A DNA stretch of 64,000 nt, taken from the NCBI GenBank assembly GCA_028285495.1, contig JANQPB010000031.1, forward strand, positions 1 to 64,000. Reading direction: 5' to 3'. Each line of letters opens with the position of its first letter. Position 1 is the stretch's first letter. The notes beneath the pieces are model-generated. The model saw only the letters and a program-made list of their open reading frames with translations. It made no database searches and was not told the DNA's origin. Position numbers and translations under genes: made by a program. Shown here in pieces: positions 56,828-64,000 of the stretch. Source of the DNA: Acidimicrobiales bacterium (GTDB taxonomy: Bacteria > Actinomycetota > Acidimicrobiia > Acidimicrobiales > SZUA-35).

Positions 56828-58442
56828 CTCGCAGGCTCCCTCGGGTCGACGGCGGCGGGCGGTCGCCGCACTGACCGCACTCGCCCTGATCGCAGCCTCC
56901 TGCGGCGACGGCGCCGCAGCGCCGGACAATGGGGACGGACCGGGGTCGACCGAGCGGGCGACGACCGGCGCCGGGGAGCCGGGCGACGACGGGGCTGGCA
57001 CCGACGTCGGGAGCGGCGCCGACCGACCCGGCGGCGACCGGACCGACGAGGGCCGGTCGACCTCGCTCGACGCGGGCCGAGCCAGGGACGACGAGGCCGG
57101 CGCCGGTACGAGCACCGGGTTCGCCGTCGACCCGGCCGTCTGGAGCGATTGCGGCGGCGGCCACGAGTGCGCGACCGTCGCGGTGCCGCTCGACCACGCG
57201 GACCCGACGGGTGGGACGATCGACATCGCGCTGGTCCGGGTCCCTGCGACCGACGCCGACGGCCAGGGGGTCGTCGGGTCGATCTTCGTCAACCCGGGCG
57301 GACCAGGCGGCTCGGGTGTCGGCTACGTCCGCTCCGGGGCCCGCCTCGACGGCCGGACGATGGACGATCACCACCTCGTCGGCTTCGATCCCCGCGGCAT
57401 CGGCGACAGCGGATCGCTGTCCTGCGCCGACGAGACCGACGGTCCGCTCCCGGACTTCGATCCGGACGACGCCACCGAGCGGGCCGAGCTCGACGGCTGG
57501 GCCGCCGGCCTGGCCGAGCGGTGTGCAGCGGCCCACGGCGAGCTCCTCCCCCACCTCACGACCGACGACGTCGTCGACGACCTCGACCTGCTCCGCCGAG
57601 CGGTCGGCGACGACCGGCTCCGATACGTGGGCTTCAGCTACGGGACCCTGATCGGGCTCCGCTACGCGGAGCGCTTCCCCGACCGGGTCGAGCGCATGAT
57701 CCTCGACGGCGTCGTCGACCCGGCCCGGTCGCTCACCGGACTCCTGGCTCAACAGGCCGACGGCTTCGACCGGGTCCTCGACGCCGTCGACGACGCCTGC
57801 GACGTCACCATCCGCTGCCCGGACGATGGCGTCATCGCCGCCTACGACCGGCTGGCGGCCCGCCTCGACGGCGACGGGCCGATCGACGGGCTCGGCTCGA
57901 CCGAGCTGGCCATCGCCACCCTGATCAGCCTGTACGCGGAGTCGCTCTGGCCCCGCCTCGCCGACGGCCTCGCCGACGCCGAGCAGGGCGACGTGCGCGG
58001 CCTCCTCGACCTCGAGCGCATCTACAGCGGTGCCGCCGATCCGGCCGCCTACAACGCCGTCGTCTGCGCCGACACGCCGGTCCCGGCCGGGACCGAGGCC
58101 TGGGATCGGGTCGAGGCCCAGTTGCGCACCCGGTCACCCCGTTTCGGGGCCGTCCTGGCCAACGAGGTGCGGGCCTGCGCCCACTGGCCGGTCCGGGCGA
58201 CCGAGGTCCCCGAGCCGATCAGCCCGGACGACATCCCGCCGATCCTCGTGCTGTCGACCACCGGCGATCCGGCGACGCCGCTCGAGAACGCCATCACCGT
58301 CGCCGGCTCCCTCGACGGCGCCGGCCTGGTCACCGTCGACGACACCAGCCACATCGCCTACGGCCGCAACGGTTGTGTCGCTCGGATCGTCGCCGACTAC
58401 CTCGCCACCGGCCAGGTGCCGCCGACCGTCCACCGGTGCTGA
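56799..58442 (+). CDS. Secreted alpha/beta hydrolase lipoprotein (TAP/tripeptidyl aminopeptidase-like)
   Basis: A 547-residue exported protein. The signal ends in a lipobox LIAASC near residue 35, followed by about 75 residues of Gly/Asp-rich linker. The hydrolase fold has VNPGGPGGSGVGYV, GFDPRGIGDSG, the nucleophile elbow GFSYGTLIG near residue 285, and a C-terminal TAP-like domain with LSTTGDPATPLENA (Asp) and DTSHIAYG (His). Two Cys pairs look like disulfides. GTG 56799 lies inside the preceding gene. Such enzymes cleave short peptides or esters outside the membrane. Confidence 0.88.
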   Translation: MSTSASGSSSSQAPSGRRRRAVAALTALALIAASCGDGAAAPDNGDGPGSTERATTGAGEPGDDGAGTDVGSGADRPGGDRTDEGRSTSLDAGRARDDEAGAGTSTGFAVDPAVWSDCGGGHECATVAVPLDHADPTGGTIDIALVRVPATDADGQGVVGSIFVNPGGPGGSGVGYVRSGARLDGRTMDDHHLVGFDPRGIGDSGSLSCADETDGPLPDFDPDDATERAELDGWAAGLAERCAAAHGELLPHLTTDDVVDDLDLLRRAVGDDRLRYVGFSYGTLIGLRYAERFPDRVERMILDGVVDPARSLTGLLAQQADGFDRVLDAVDDACDVTIRCPDDGVIAAYDRLAARLDGDGPIDGLGSTELAIATLISLYAESLWPRLADGLADAEQGDVRGLLDLERIYSGAADPAAYNAVVCADTPVPAGTEAWDRVEAQLRTRSPRFGAVLANEVRACAHWPVRATEVPEPISPDDIPPILVLSTTGDPATPLENAITVAGSLDGAGLVTVDDTSHIAYGRNGCVARIVADYLATGQVPPTVHRC

Positions 58443-58510
58443 GGCGGCATCGGTCACCCGCCGCCCGCCCGACCCCCGCCGGCCCGACCCCCATCCGGTA
58501 GGGTCGATCC

Positions 58511-59209
58511 ATGGCCGCCATGCCGACCGACCGACTGCCCGAGGGCGACGAGAAACGGGATGCGGTGCGGACGATGTTCGACACCATCGCCCCCCGCTAC
58601 GACCTGGTCAACCGGCTGATGACGTTCCGCCTCGACGTCCGGTGGCGCCGGCTCGCCCGCGAGTCGATGAAGCTCGCCCCCGGCTCCGTCGTCCTCGACC
58701 TGGCCTGTGGTACCGGCGACTTCTGCGTCGACCTGGCCGCCGACGGTCACCGCCCGATCGGCGTCGACCTCTCGTTCGGGATGCTGGCCTCCGCCCGCAC
58801 CGTCGAGCCGCTGGTCCAGGGCGACCTGCTCGAGCTGCCGATCGCCGATGGCTCGGTCGACGGGGCGGTGTGCGGGTTCGCCCTGCGCAACCTGGTCGAC
58901 CTGGCGCCGTTCTTCGCCGAGCTCGCCCGCGTCGTCCGGCCCGGTGGGTCGATCGCCCTGCTCGACGTCTCACAGCCGGATCGGGCGATCGTGCGCTGGG
59001 GCCACGGGCTCTACTTCAACACCATCGTGCCCCGCATCGGCGGGGTGCTCTCCGACCGGTCGGCCTACGCCTACCTTCCCCGGTCGGTCTCGTACCTGCC
59101 GCCACCGGAGCGGATGGTCGAGATGCTGGGCGAGGTCGGCCTGCTCGACGTCGAGCACCGACAGCTCTCCGGCGGCATCACCCAGCTGCTCACCGCCCGC
59201 CGGCCCTGA
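58511..59209 (+). CDS. menG: Demethylmenaquinone methyltransferase (UbiE/MenG)
   Basis: MenG methylates demethylmenaquinone, the last step of menaquinone synthesis. The 232 residues have FDTIAPRYDLVNRLMTFRLD at the start, motif I VVLDLACGTGDFCVDLA, VCGFALRNLVDL and RVVRPGGSIALLDVSQP, then GGVLSDRSAYAYLPRSV, all typical of the UbiE family. ATG 58511 has TAGGGT 6 nt upstream (58499-58504), a leaderless arrangement. In actinobacteria the quinone is menaquinone, so menG is the better name than ubiE. Confidence 0.93.
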   Translation: MAAMPTDRLPEGDEKRDAVRTMFDTIAPRYDLVNRLMTFRLDVRWRRLARESMKLAPGSVVLDLACGTGDFCVDLAADGHRPIGVDLSFGMLASARTVEPLVQGDLLELPIADGSVDGAVCGFALRNLVDLAPFFAELARVVRPGGSIALLDVSQPDRAIVRWGHGLYFNTIVPRIGGVLSDRSAYAYLPRSVSYLPPPERMVEMLGEVGLLDVEHRQLSGGITQLLTARRP

Positions 59210-59267
59210 CGGCGGGTCCGTCGACGGCGCAGCGTCAGGATCGGCGCCGGACGGCCGATGGGACACC

Positions 59268-60071
59268 ATGTCCGCCGAGCCAACGATCCGAGCGACCAGG
59301 CGTCGCCGCGCGGCCCCGTCCGCGACCGCGGGCGGCGCCCCTCCACCGAGGGTCTCGATCGTCGTGCCGACGCTCGACGAGGCGGCCACGATCGAGCGGC
59401 TGATCGACCGCATCGGTGAGGCGCTGGCTCCGACGACGGGCGCGCCGCCGTTCGAGCTCATCGTCGTCGACGACGACTCTCCTGACGAGACCTGGCGCAT
59501 CGCCCAGGCCCGTGCCGATCGGGACGCCCGCATCCGGGTCATCCGCCGGGTCGGCCCCCGTGGACTGTCCTCGGCGGTGCTGGCCGGCATGGCGATGGCC
59601 CGGGGCGACGTCCTCGTGGTCATCGACGCCGACCTGCAGCACGACGAGCGGTGCATCCCCGCCCTGGTGGCGGCCATCGACGCCGGCGCCGACGTGGCCC
59701 TCGGTTCCCGCGAGGCCGAGGGCGGCGGTTACGGCCCGTTCGCCCGGTGGCGCCTCGGCGCCTCCCGGCTCGGCGCCGAGCTGGCCAGACGGGCGGTCGG
59801 CGTCGAGGTCGGCGACCCGATGAGCGGCTTCTTCGCCGTCTCCCGAGACCGCTACCAGGAGCTGTCCGGCCAGCTCAATCCTCGCGGCTTCAAGATCCTG
59901 CTCGAGTTCCTCGCCCGCGGCCCCGAGCCGGACGTGGCCGAGATCGGCTACGTGTTCGGCCGCCGGGCCGGCGGCACGACCAAGTTCAACGGCGGCGTGG
60001 TGGCGGCCTTCGTCGTCAGCGTGATCGAGCTGACGGTTGCCCGGCGCTTGGGGCGCCGCCGGCGGGCTTGA
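59268..60071 (+). CDS. Polyprenol-phosphate mannosyltransferase-like GT2 (Dpm1-like)
   Basis: A 267-residue GT-A glycosyltransferase. Motifs are VSIVVPTLDEAATIERLI, VVDDDSPDETW, VIDADLQHDERCIP (the DxD metal site) and DPMSGFFAVSRDRY, then GGTTKFN, as in dolichol/polyprenol-phosphate mannose synthases. There is no long C-terminal membrane anchor; only a short hydrophobic helix near the end. It probably makes polyprenyl-phosphate-mannose for envelope glycans. ATG 59268 is the likely start. The 3' end overlaps the convergent phosphatase gene by 56 bp. Confidence 0.9.
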   Translation: MSAEPTIRATRRRRAAPSATAGGAPPPRVSIVVPTLDEAATIERLIDRIGEALAPTTGAPPFELIVVDDDSPDETWRIAQARADRDARIRVIRRVGPRGLSSAVLAGMAMARGDVLVVIDADLQHDERCIPALVAAIDAGADVALGSREAEGGGYGPFARWRLGASRLGAELARRAVGVEVGDPMSGFFAVSRDRYQELSGQLNPRGFKILLEFLARGPEPDVAEIGYVFGRRAGGTTKFNGGVVAAFVVSVIELTVARRLGRRRRA

Positions 60072-60609
60072 CCAGCCGGCCGGCGACCGTCGCCACCAGC
60101 TGATCGATCTCGTCGACCGCCTTCCGGTAGACCTTCATCCGCCGCCCGTAGGGGTCGTCGACGTCCCACTGCGAGCCCAGATAGGACCGGGGGTCACGAT
60201 CGCGGTTGACCTCGGCGAGCAGATCCTCGACCGTCACCGGCCCCGGTGGCAGGTGGACCACCAACGACGCCGCCTCCTTCAGCGGGACCGTCTTGGCCAG
60301 CGCCTCGGGTCGGATCGTGGTCACCCGCTGCAGGTGGCTCGACTCCATCGTCAACAGGAGGTTGGCGGCGTCGATGCTGGACTCGTCGAGCCGGTAGCTG
60401 CGGTGGGCGGTGGCGTCGACCCCCTTCTCACCGAGCACCCGGACCAGGTCGGGTGGCACCGGCTGGTCGGGATCGAGGAATCCGGCCGACCGGTAGACGT
60501 TCTGCTCCTCGCCGAAGCGGCTTCGAGCCAGCAGCTCGGCGGTCGGGCTCCGGCAGATGTTGGCCGTGCAGACGAAGAGGATGCGGTTCCGCCCGGAGCG
60601 GTCCGTCAA
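60016..60609 (-). CDS. Low-molecular-weight protein tyrosine phosphatase
   Basis: A 197-residue LMW-PTP. The phosphate loop C-x5-R is Cys14 to Arg20 in FVCTANICRSPTAE, and the general-acid Asp is in WDVDDPYGR near residue 150. These enzymes often sit in polysaccharide loci and reverse tyrosine kinase (Wzc or BY-kinase) action. ATG 60609 overlaps the stop of the upstream sugar transferase, so both are in one transcript. The C-terminal 18 residues lie inside the overlap with the opposite-strand glycosyltransferase. Confidence 0.9.
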   Translation of the reverse strand: MTDRSGRNRILFVCTANICRSPTAELLARSRFGEEQNVYRSAGFLDPDQPVPPDLVRVLGEKGVDATAHRSYRLDESSIDAANLLLTMESSHLQRVTTIRPEALAKTVPLKEAASLVVHLPPGPVTVEDLLAEVNRDRDPRSYLGSQWDVDDPYGRRMKVYRKAVDEIDQLVATVAGRLVKPAGGAPSAGQPSARSR

Positions 60610-61298
60610 CTTCCCCGACCGAAGAGCACGAAGGCGGTCTTGAACAGGATCCGCATGTCGCTGGCCAGCCGGATGTCGGCGACGTAGGCGACGTCCAGGT
60701 GGAGACCGGACGAGATCCGGTTCTGGGCCCGCAGCTCGGAGATCTGGAAGCTGCCGGTGATGCCGGGCCGCTCGAGGTGCCGTGGATGGACCAGGAAGCC
60801 CTCGCGGGCGGCCACCTTCACCAACTCGGGCCGGGGCCCGATGAGGCTCATGTCACCCTTCAGCACGTTGATCAGCTGGGGCAGCTCGTCGAGGCTGCTC
60901 GCCCGCAGGAACCGACCGAAGGGCGTGTGGCGGGGATCGCCGGCCGACTTGTGGGTCTGCCGTCGCTCGGGACCGATGTAGGGCTGCACCGTGACCCGAC
61001 GGTCGGGCAGCATCGAGCGGAACTTGAGGATGTCGAAGGTCTGGCCGTTGCGGCCGACGCGCTCCTGGCGGTAGATGATGCCGCCCTTGCCGAGCTTCAC
61101 CCGGACCAGCAGGGCGATCAGCAACAGGAGCGGCGCGAGGACGACGAGACCGACGACGGTCAGCACGATGTCGAGCGGCCGCTTCCCGATCCGCGAGTAC
61201 AGGCTCGGACGAGCCTGCATGACCACGGGTGCCGGTGGAGCGACAACCGTGTCGTATTCGCGCGCTCGATCGAGCAGCTGCAGATCAACGTTGGCCAC
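60606..61298 (-). CDS. Undecaprenyl-phosphate sugar phosphotransferase (PF02397)
   Basis: This enzyme adds the first sugar phosphate to the lipid carrier for a surface polysaccharide. The 230 residues contain RPLDIVLTVVGLVVLAPLLLLIALLV (a membrane helix), LKFRSM, SSLDELPQLINVLKGDMSLIGPRPEL and RPGITGSFQIS, all family signatures. It is the short, single-domain form. I chose GTG 61298, with GGAAGG 5 nt upstream; GTG 61304 is possible, and the long frame to 61694 is not supported. It is divergent from the second transferase. Confidence 0.9.
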   Translation of the reverse strand: MANVDLQLLDRAREYDTVVAPPAPVVMQARPSLYSRIGKRPLDIVLTVVGLVVLAPLLLLIALLVRVKLGKGGIIYRQERVGRNGQTFDILKFRSMLPDRRVTVQPYIGPERRQTHKSAGDPRHTPFGRFLRASSLDELPQLINVLKGDMSLIGPRPELVKVAAREGFLVHPRHLERPGITGSFQISELRAQNRISSGLHLDVAYVADIRLASDMRILFKTAFVLFGRGS

Positions 61299-61654
61299 GA
61301 GCACCTTCCCGACGCGGCAGAGCACTACCCAGAGCAACAGAATAGTCACATCCGTAAGCGAACTGACGCATATCCGGGCAGGGAAATATTGAGCATTGCA
61401 TCTGGCTGCTCCACGGACTATCAGCGGCCGGGTCCACGGACCCGCCGATAGCGAACGAGACCCGCCGCACCATAGCCACCCATGGCCCCGGAGTGACGGA
61501 CCCCGGGGTTCCATCCCGAGGTGTCCGGGCCACACGACCCGCCGCTCGTCGAGCGGTGTAGGCAGATCACCCCACCCCAAGGTGAACGCCAGCCCTGCTC
61601 TCCGGCCTGGTGGTACGGTTGGCCGTTCACGTACGTGGAGAGGGCGAGTCCCCT
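61299..61654. promoter_or_regulatory. Divergent control region of the polysaccharide locus
   Basis: This 356-bp gap between two sugar transferase genes has no reading frame that looks real. It holds an AT-rich pocket (GGGAAATATTGAGC near 61381), a TATTCT box on the minus strand near 61340, and a hairpin at 61418-61451 with CTATC/GATAG outer and GGGTCC/GGACCC inner stems. TACGGT at 61614-61619 may drive the plus-strand gene, leaving a 30-nt leader with GGAGAGGG. Regulation of the locus probably acts here. Confidence 0.5.
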
Positions 61655-63256
61655 GTGCTGCAACGAGTCGGACCGCTGAATCGAGCATCGTCACCGGCCA
61701 ACATCCAGTTCACCATCGACCTGGTGACCGTGCTCGTCGGCTGGGGTCTCGTGCTCGTGGTGTCGAACATCACCGAGCAGATCATCCGCTCGAACGAGCG
61801 GTCGATCGCCCTGACCCTCGTCGTGACGGCGGTGACCCTCCTCATCATGGAGCGCCGCGGCCTCTACGAGGGCCGCCCGACGCTCCCCCGCACCGACGAG
61901 ATCTCGCGGGTCATGGTCGCCGTGCTCGGCGGCACCGCCAGCCTGGCCGTCGCCGCCGCCTTCCTCGACTGGCAGATCGGCGCCTGGGAGCTGATCATCG
62001 GCGGCATCGGGGTGTTCGCCGGCCGCATGCTGATCCGCGGCATCGTCCGCACCCTCGGTAACGAGATCCCCAACACCACGACGGCCGAGCGGGTCGTCGT
62101 CGTCGGCGCCGGCGTCGAGGCCAAGGAGCTGGCCGAGCTGATCATCGACCACCCGGAGGCCCGTTTCGAACTCGCCGGCATCGTCGGCAACCTCGGCGTC
62201 TCGGAGCGCAACGGGCTGGCCGACCTGTGGATCGGCCCGACCGGGCGCCTCGTCGAGCTGATGCACCAGCACCAGGTGACCGGCGCCATCGTCACCGCGA
62301 CCGGGTTCCGGTCCGAGCAGTTCCGCAACATCACCAAGGAGCTGTTCGGCTCCGGCTACGACGTCCACCTCACCACCGGCGTCAGCCGGATGTGGGAGGG
62401 TCGCTTCGAGGTGCGGTCGCTCGCCCACGAGCCGCTGATCGTGATGGGCCGGAACGAACCGCCGGCGTGGCAGCACTTCGCCAAGCGGGTGCTCGACGTC
62501 GTCGGCGCATCGGTTGCCATCCTCGTGTTCTCGCCGCTGATGATCGCCGCTGCGCTCGCCATCAAGGCCGAGGACCGGGGACCGATCATCTACGCCGCCC
62601 GCCGGGCCGGTCGTCGGGGCAACTTCTTCCCGATGTACAAGTTCCGCTCGATGGTCGTCGACGCCGAGCGCCGCAAGGACGAGATCCAGGGCCAGAACGA
62701 GCGGACCGGCCCACTGTTCAAGGTCTCCAACGACCCCAGGATCACCCGGGTCGGGCGCATCATCCGGGAGACGTCGATCGACGAGCTCCCCCAGCTCTTC
62801 AACGTGCTCAAGGGCGACATGAGCCTCGTCGGGCCCCGCCCGGCGCTGGCCGAGGAGGTCCAGGCGTTCGACGACGAGCTCCGGGACCGCAACCGGGTCC
62901 GGCCCGGCATCACCGGCCTGTGGCAGGTCGAGGCCCGGTCGAACGCCGCCTTCAACGCCTACCGACGCCTCGATCTGCACTACGTGGAGAACTGGAACAT
63001 CGGCCTCGACCTGCGGATCCTGCTGGCGACGGCCGAGCAGGTCATCGTCACTTTCGCCCTGCTGCCGCTCCGCCTCGTTCGCCGCCGGTCGAACCAGCAG
63101 ATCGACGGGATCCGGGGCCCCGGCGGCGACGGCGAGCGTGGCCAGGTGATCGATCTGCGGGACCGGAACCGGGCCCGCCTGGCGGCGGCCGAGGAGGCCG
63201 CCGACCTCCCGCCCCTCTCCGACCCGGTCGAGAGCGGCGAACCATCGCTGAATTGA
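61655..63256 (+). CDS. Polyprenyl glycosylphosphotransferase, long form (WbaP/WcaJ type)
   Basis: A 533-residue transferase with an N-terminal bundle of about four membrane helices (roughly 10-125), a CoA-binding-like Rossmann domain (about 135-260, RVVVVGAGVEAKELAEL), a further helix (about 285-305) and the catalytic domain with MYKFRSM, TSIDELPQLFNVLKGDMSLVGPRPAL and RPGITGLWQVEARSN. It starts polysaccharide synthesis on the lipid carrier. GTG 61655 has GGAGAGGG about 10 nt upstream; the frame is open from 61610. The tail is Arg/Glu-rich. Confidence 0.92.
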   Translation: MLQRVGPLNRASSPANIQFTIDLVTVLVGWGLVLVVSNITEQIIRSNERSIALTLVVTAVTLLIMERRGLYEGRPTLPRTDEISRVMVAVLGGTASLAVAAAFLDWQIGAWELIIGGIGVFAGRMLIRGIVRTLGNEIPNTTTAERVVVVGAGVEAKELAELIIDHPEARFELAGIVGNLGVSERNGLADLWIGPTGRLVELMHQHQVTGAIVTATGFRSEQFRNITKELFGSGYDVHLTTGVSRMWEGRFEVRSLAHEPLIVMGRNEPPAWQHFAKRVLDVVGASVAILVFSPLMIAAALAIKAEDRGPIIYAARRAGRRGNFFPMYKFRSMVVDAERRKDEIQGQNERTGPLFKVSNDPRITRVGRIIRETSIDELPQLFNVLKGDMSLVGPRPALAEEVQAFDDELRDRNRVRPGITGLWQVEARSNAAFNAYRRLDLHYVENWNIGLDLRILLATAEQVIVTFALLPLRLVRRRSNQQIDGIRGPGGDGERGQVIDLRDRNRARLAAAEEAADLPPLSDPVESGEPSLN

Positions 63257-63311
63257 TCGGATCTGCTCCCCTGGCCGGCGAGCGCCCCGATCTACACTGC
63301 GATCACAACCT

Positions 63312-64000
63312 ATGCCCCAGACAATCGACGCCGCCGATGAACTGGGCCTCTCGGACTATCTCCGCATCATCCGCCGCCGATGGTCCTGGGTCCTCCTGCC
63401 ACTGGTCAGCCTGCTGGCCCTGGCCACCGCCTACACCCTGCGACAACCGCCGCGCTACTGCGCCACCGCCCAGGTCCTGATCGCCGACTCCGAGGCCCAG
63501 GTCGCCATCCAGGGCGACGCCAACGTCGGCGTGGCCAACCGGGACCTGGCCAACGAGATCAACATCGCCTACAGCGACCCGGTGCGGCGACAGGTGGTGA
63601 CGGCCCTCGGCACGGAGCCGACCGTGACCATCGCCGGCGGCTCGGACGCCGACGTCCTCCGCTTCGCCTCCTGCGGGCCGACGGCCGCCGACGCCGCACG
63701 CTTCGCCAACACCTGGGCCGAGGTCTACGTCTCGACCAAGCAGGACCAGGCCTCAGCCAACATCGGCGACGCCGTGGCCGGCTTCGAGGCCAGGCTGGTC
63801 GAGCTGCGGGCCGAGCGCCAGGAGCTCCGGAGCGAGGTCGAGCGCCTCCAGGAGCGGCTGGCCCGAGCCACCGACGAGGGATTGCGGGCCTCGTTGCAGG
63901 CCGAGATCGCCAGCCTCGACCTCGACCTGGCGGTCGAGACCGACCTGATCGACACCCAGATCCAGACGATCGCCCGCACGATCACCCAGCTCCAGCTCGA
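63312..64000 (+). CDS. Wzz/Wzc-like chain-length determinant or BY-kinase (N-terminal part)
   Basis: An open frame starts at ATG 63312 and runs off the window. The visible 229 residues begin with LGLSDYLRIIRRRWSWVLLPLVSLLALATAYTL, the Wzz start: a cytoplasmic RRRW stretch and a membrane helix. A periplasmic region with YCATAQVLI follows, then a long coiled coil (ARLVELRAERQELRSEVERLQERL). It controls polymer length, and if a C-terminal ATPase follows it would be a tyrosine kinase that the nearby phosphatase could reverse. A TACACT box lies at 63293-63298. Confidence 0.85.
   Translation, partial: MPQTIDAADELGLSDYLRIIRRRWSWVLLPLVSLLALATAYTLRQPPRYCATAQVLIADSEAQVAIQGDANVGVANRDLANEINIAYSDPVRRQVVTALGTEPTVTIAGGSDADVLRFASCGPTAADAARFANTWAEVYVSTKQDQASANIGDAVAGFEARLVELRAERQELRSEVERLQERLARATDEGLRASLQAEIASLDLDLAVETDLIDTQIQTIARTITQLQL

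Noticed and set aside
61299..61694. Long N-terminal extension of the minus-strand sugar transferase
   Set aside because: The extra residues have no conserved or membrane pattern fitting the family and cover the divergent control region and the opposite gene's start.

Overview
This is a very GC-rich chromosomal window from an actinobacterium. A mycothiol synthase (mshD), a SigR/RsrA-type redox sigma pair, an ANTAR regulator, FxsA, a lone GroES-like protein and many GTG starts all point to Actinomycetota. A complete FAS-II cluster, a trpF gene beside a separate hisA, and the Tad locus fit a deep branch such as Acidimicrobiia; that class is an inference, not something the sequence proves. Most of the window is housekeeping and accessory chromosome. 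No phage, plasmid, CRISPR array or rRNA operon is visible. The only mobile-element trace is a transposase-like tail at the left edge.

Layout. 0-8 kb: excision repair (uvrA, uvrB) with a membrane protein between them, then coaE. 8-11 kb: a NarL-type two-component pair and fxsA. 11-19.6 kb (minus): a Tad secretion core cpaB-cpaE-cpaF-tadB-tadC plus a membrane protein; TadB carries a fused extracytoplasmic VWA-like domain. 19.8-26 kb (minus): rpsA, a methyltransferase, polA, a broken CDP-alcohol phosphatidyltransferase fragment, an ANTAR regulator, a coiled-coil protein and tRNA-Leu(CAA). 26.5-31.6 kb (plus): the FAS-II operon fabD-fabH-fabG-acpP-fabF-fabZ. FabD has an unusual lipoyl-like C-terminal domain. 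31.7-34 kb: HU, a NUDIX hydrolase, then sigR-rsrA behind a consensus SigR promoter. 34-36 kb: leuA behind a leucine-rich leader peptide. 36-42 kb (minus): a DUF3179 lipoprotein, a HIT-like protein, trpA, trpB, trpF, trpC and a small ABM-domain enzyme. 42-44.4 kb: an OmpR-type two-component pair. 44.3-53.5 kb (mostly minus): ygfZ, trpE behind a groES-like gene, a hydrolase, and hisF-A-H-B-C-D. 53.6-58.4 kb (plus): a small coiled-coil protein, a structured intergenic region with a candidate small RNA, mshD-rlmN, a membrane protein and a TAP-like lipoprotein hydrolase. 58.5-64 kb: menG, a dolichol-phosphate-mannose-synthase-like enzyme, then an exopolysaccharide locus with a low-molecular-weight tyrosine phosphatase, two divergent sugar-phosphate transferases and the start of a Wzz-like chain-length protein.

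Expression signals are consistent across the window. Many starts have a TANNNT -10 box only 6-8 nt upstream, which predicts leaderless mRNAs. Genes inside operons overlap by ATGA or GTGA and often have GAGG-type ribosome binding sites. The best intrinsic terminators are GC hairpins followed by CGTTTT or GTTGTTTT.

The most rewarding items for follow-up are the autoregulated SigR promoter, the leuA leader peptide, the candidate small RNA near 54.0 kb, the FabD fusion, the repeat-rich acpP leader and the VWA-TadB fusion. I see no convincing wholly new multigene system.
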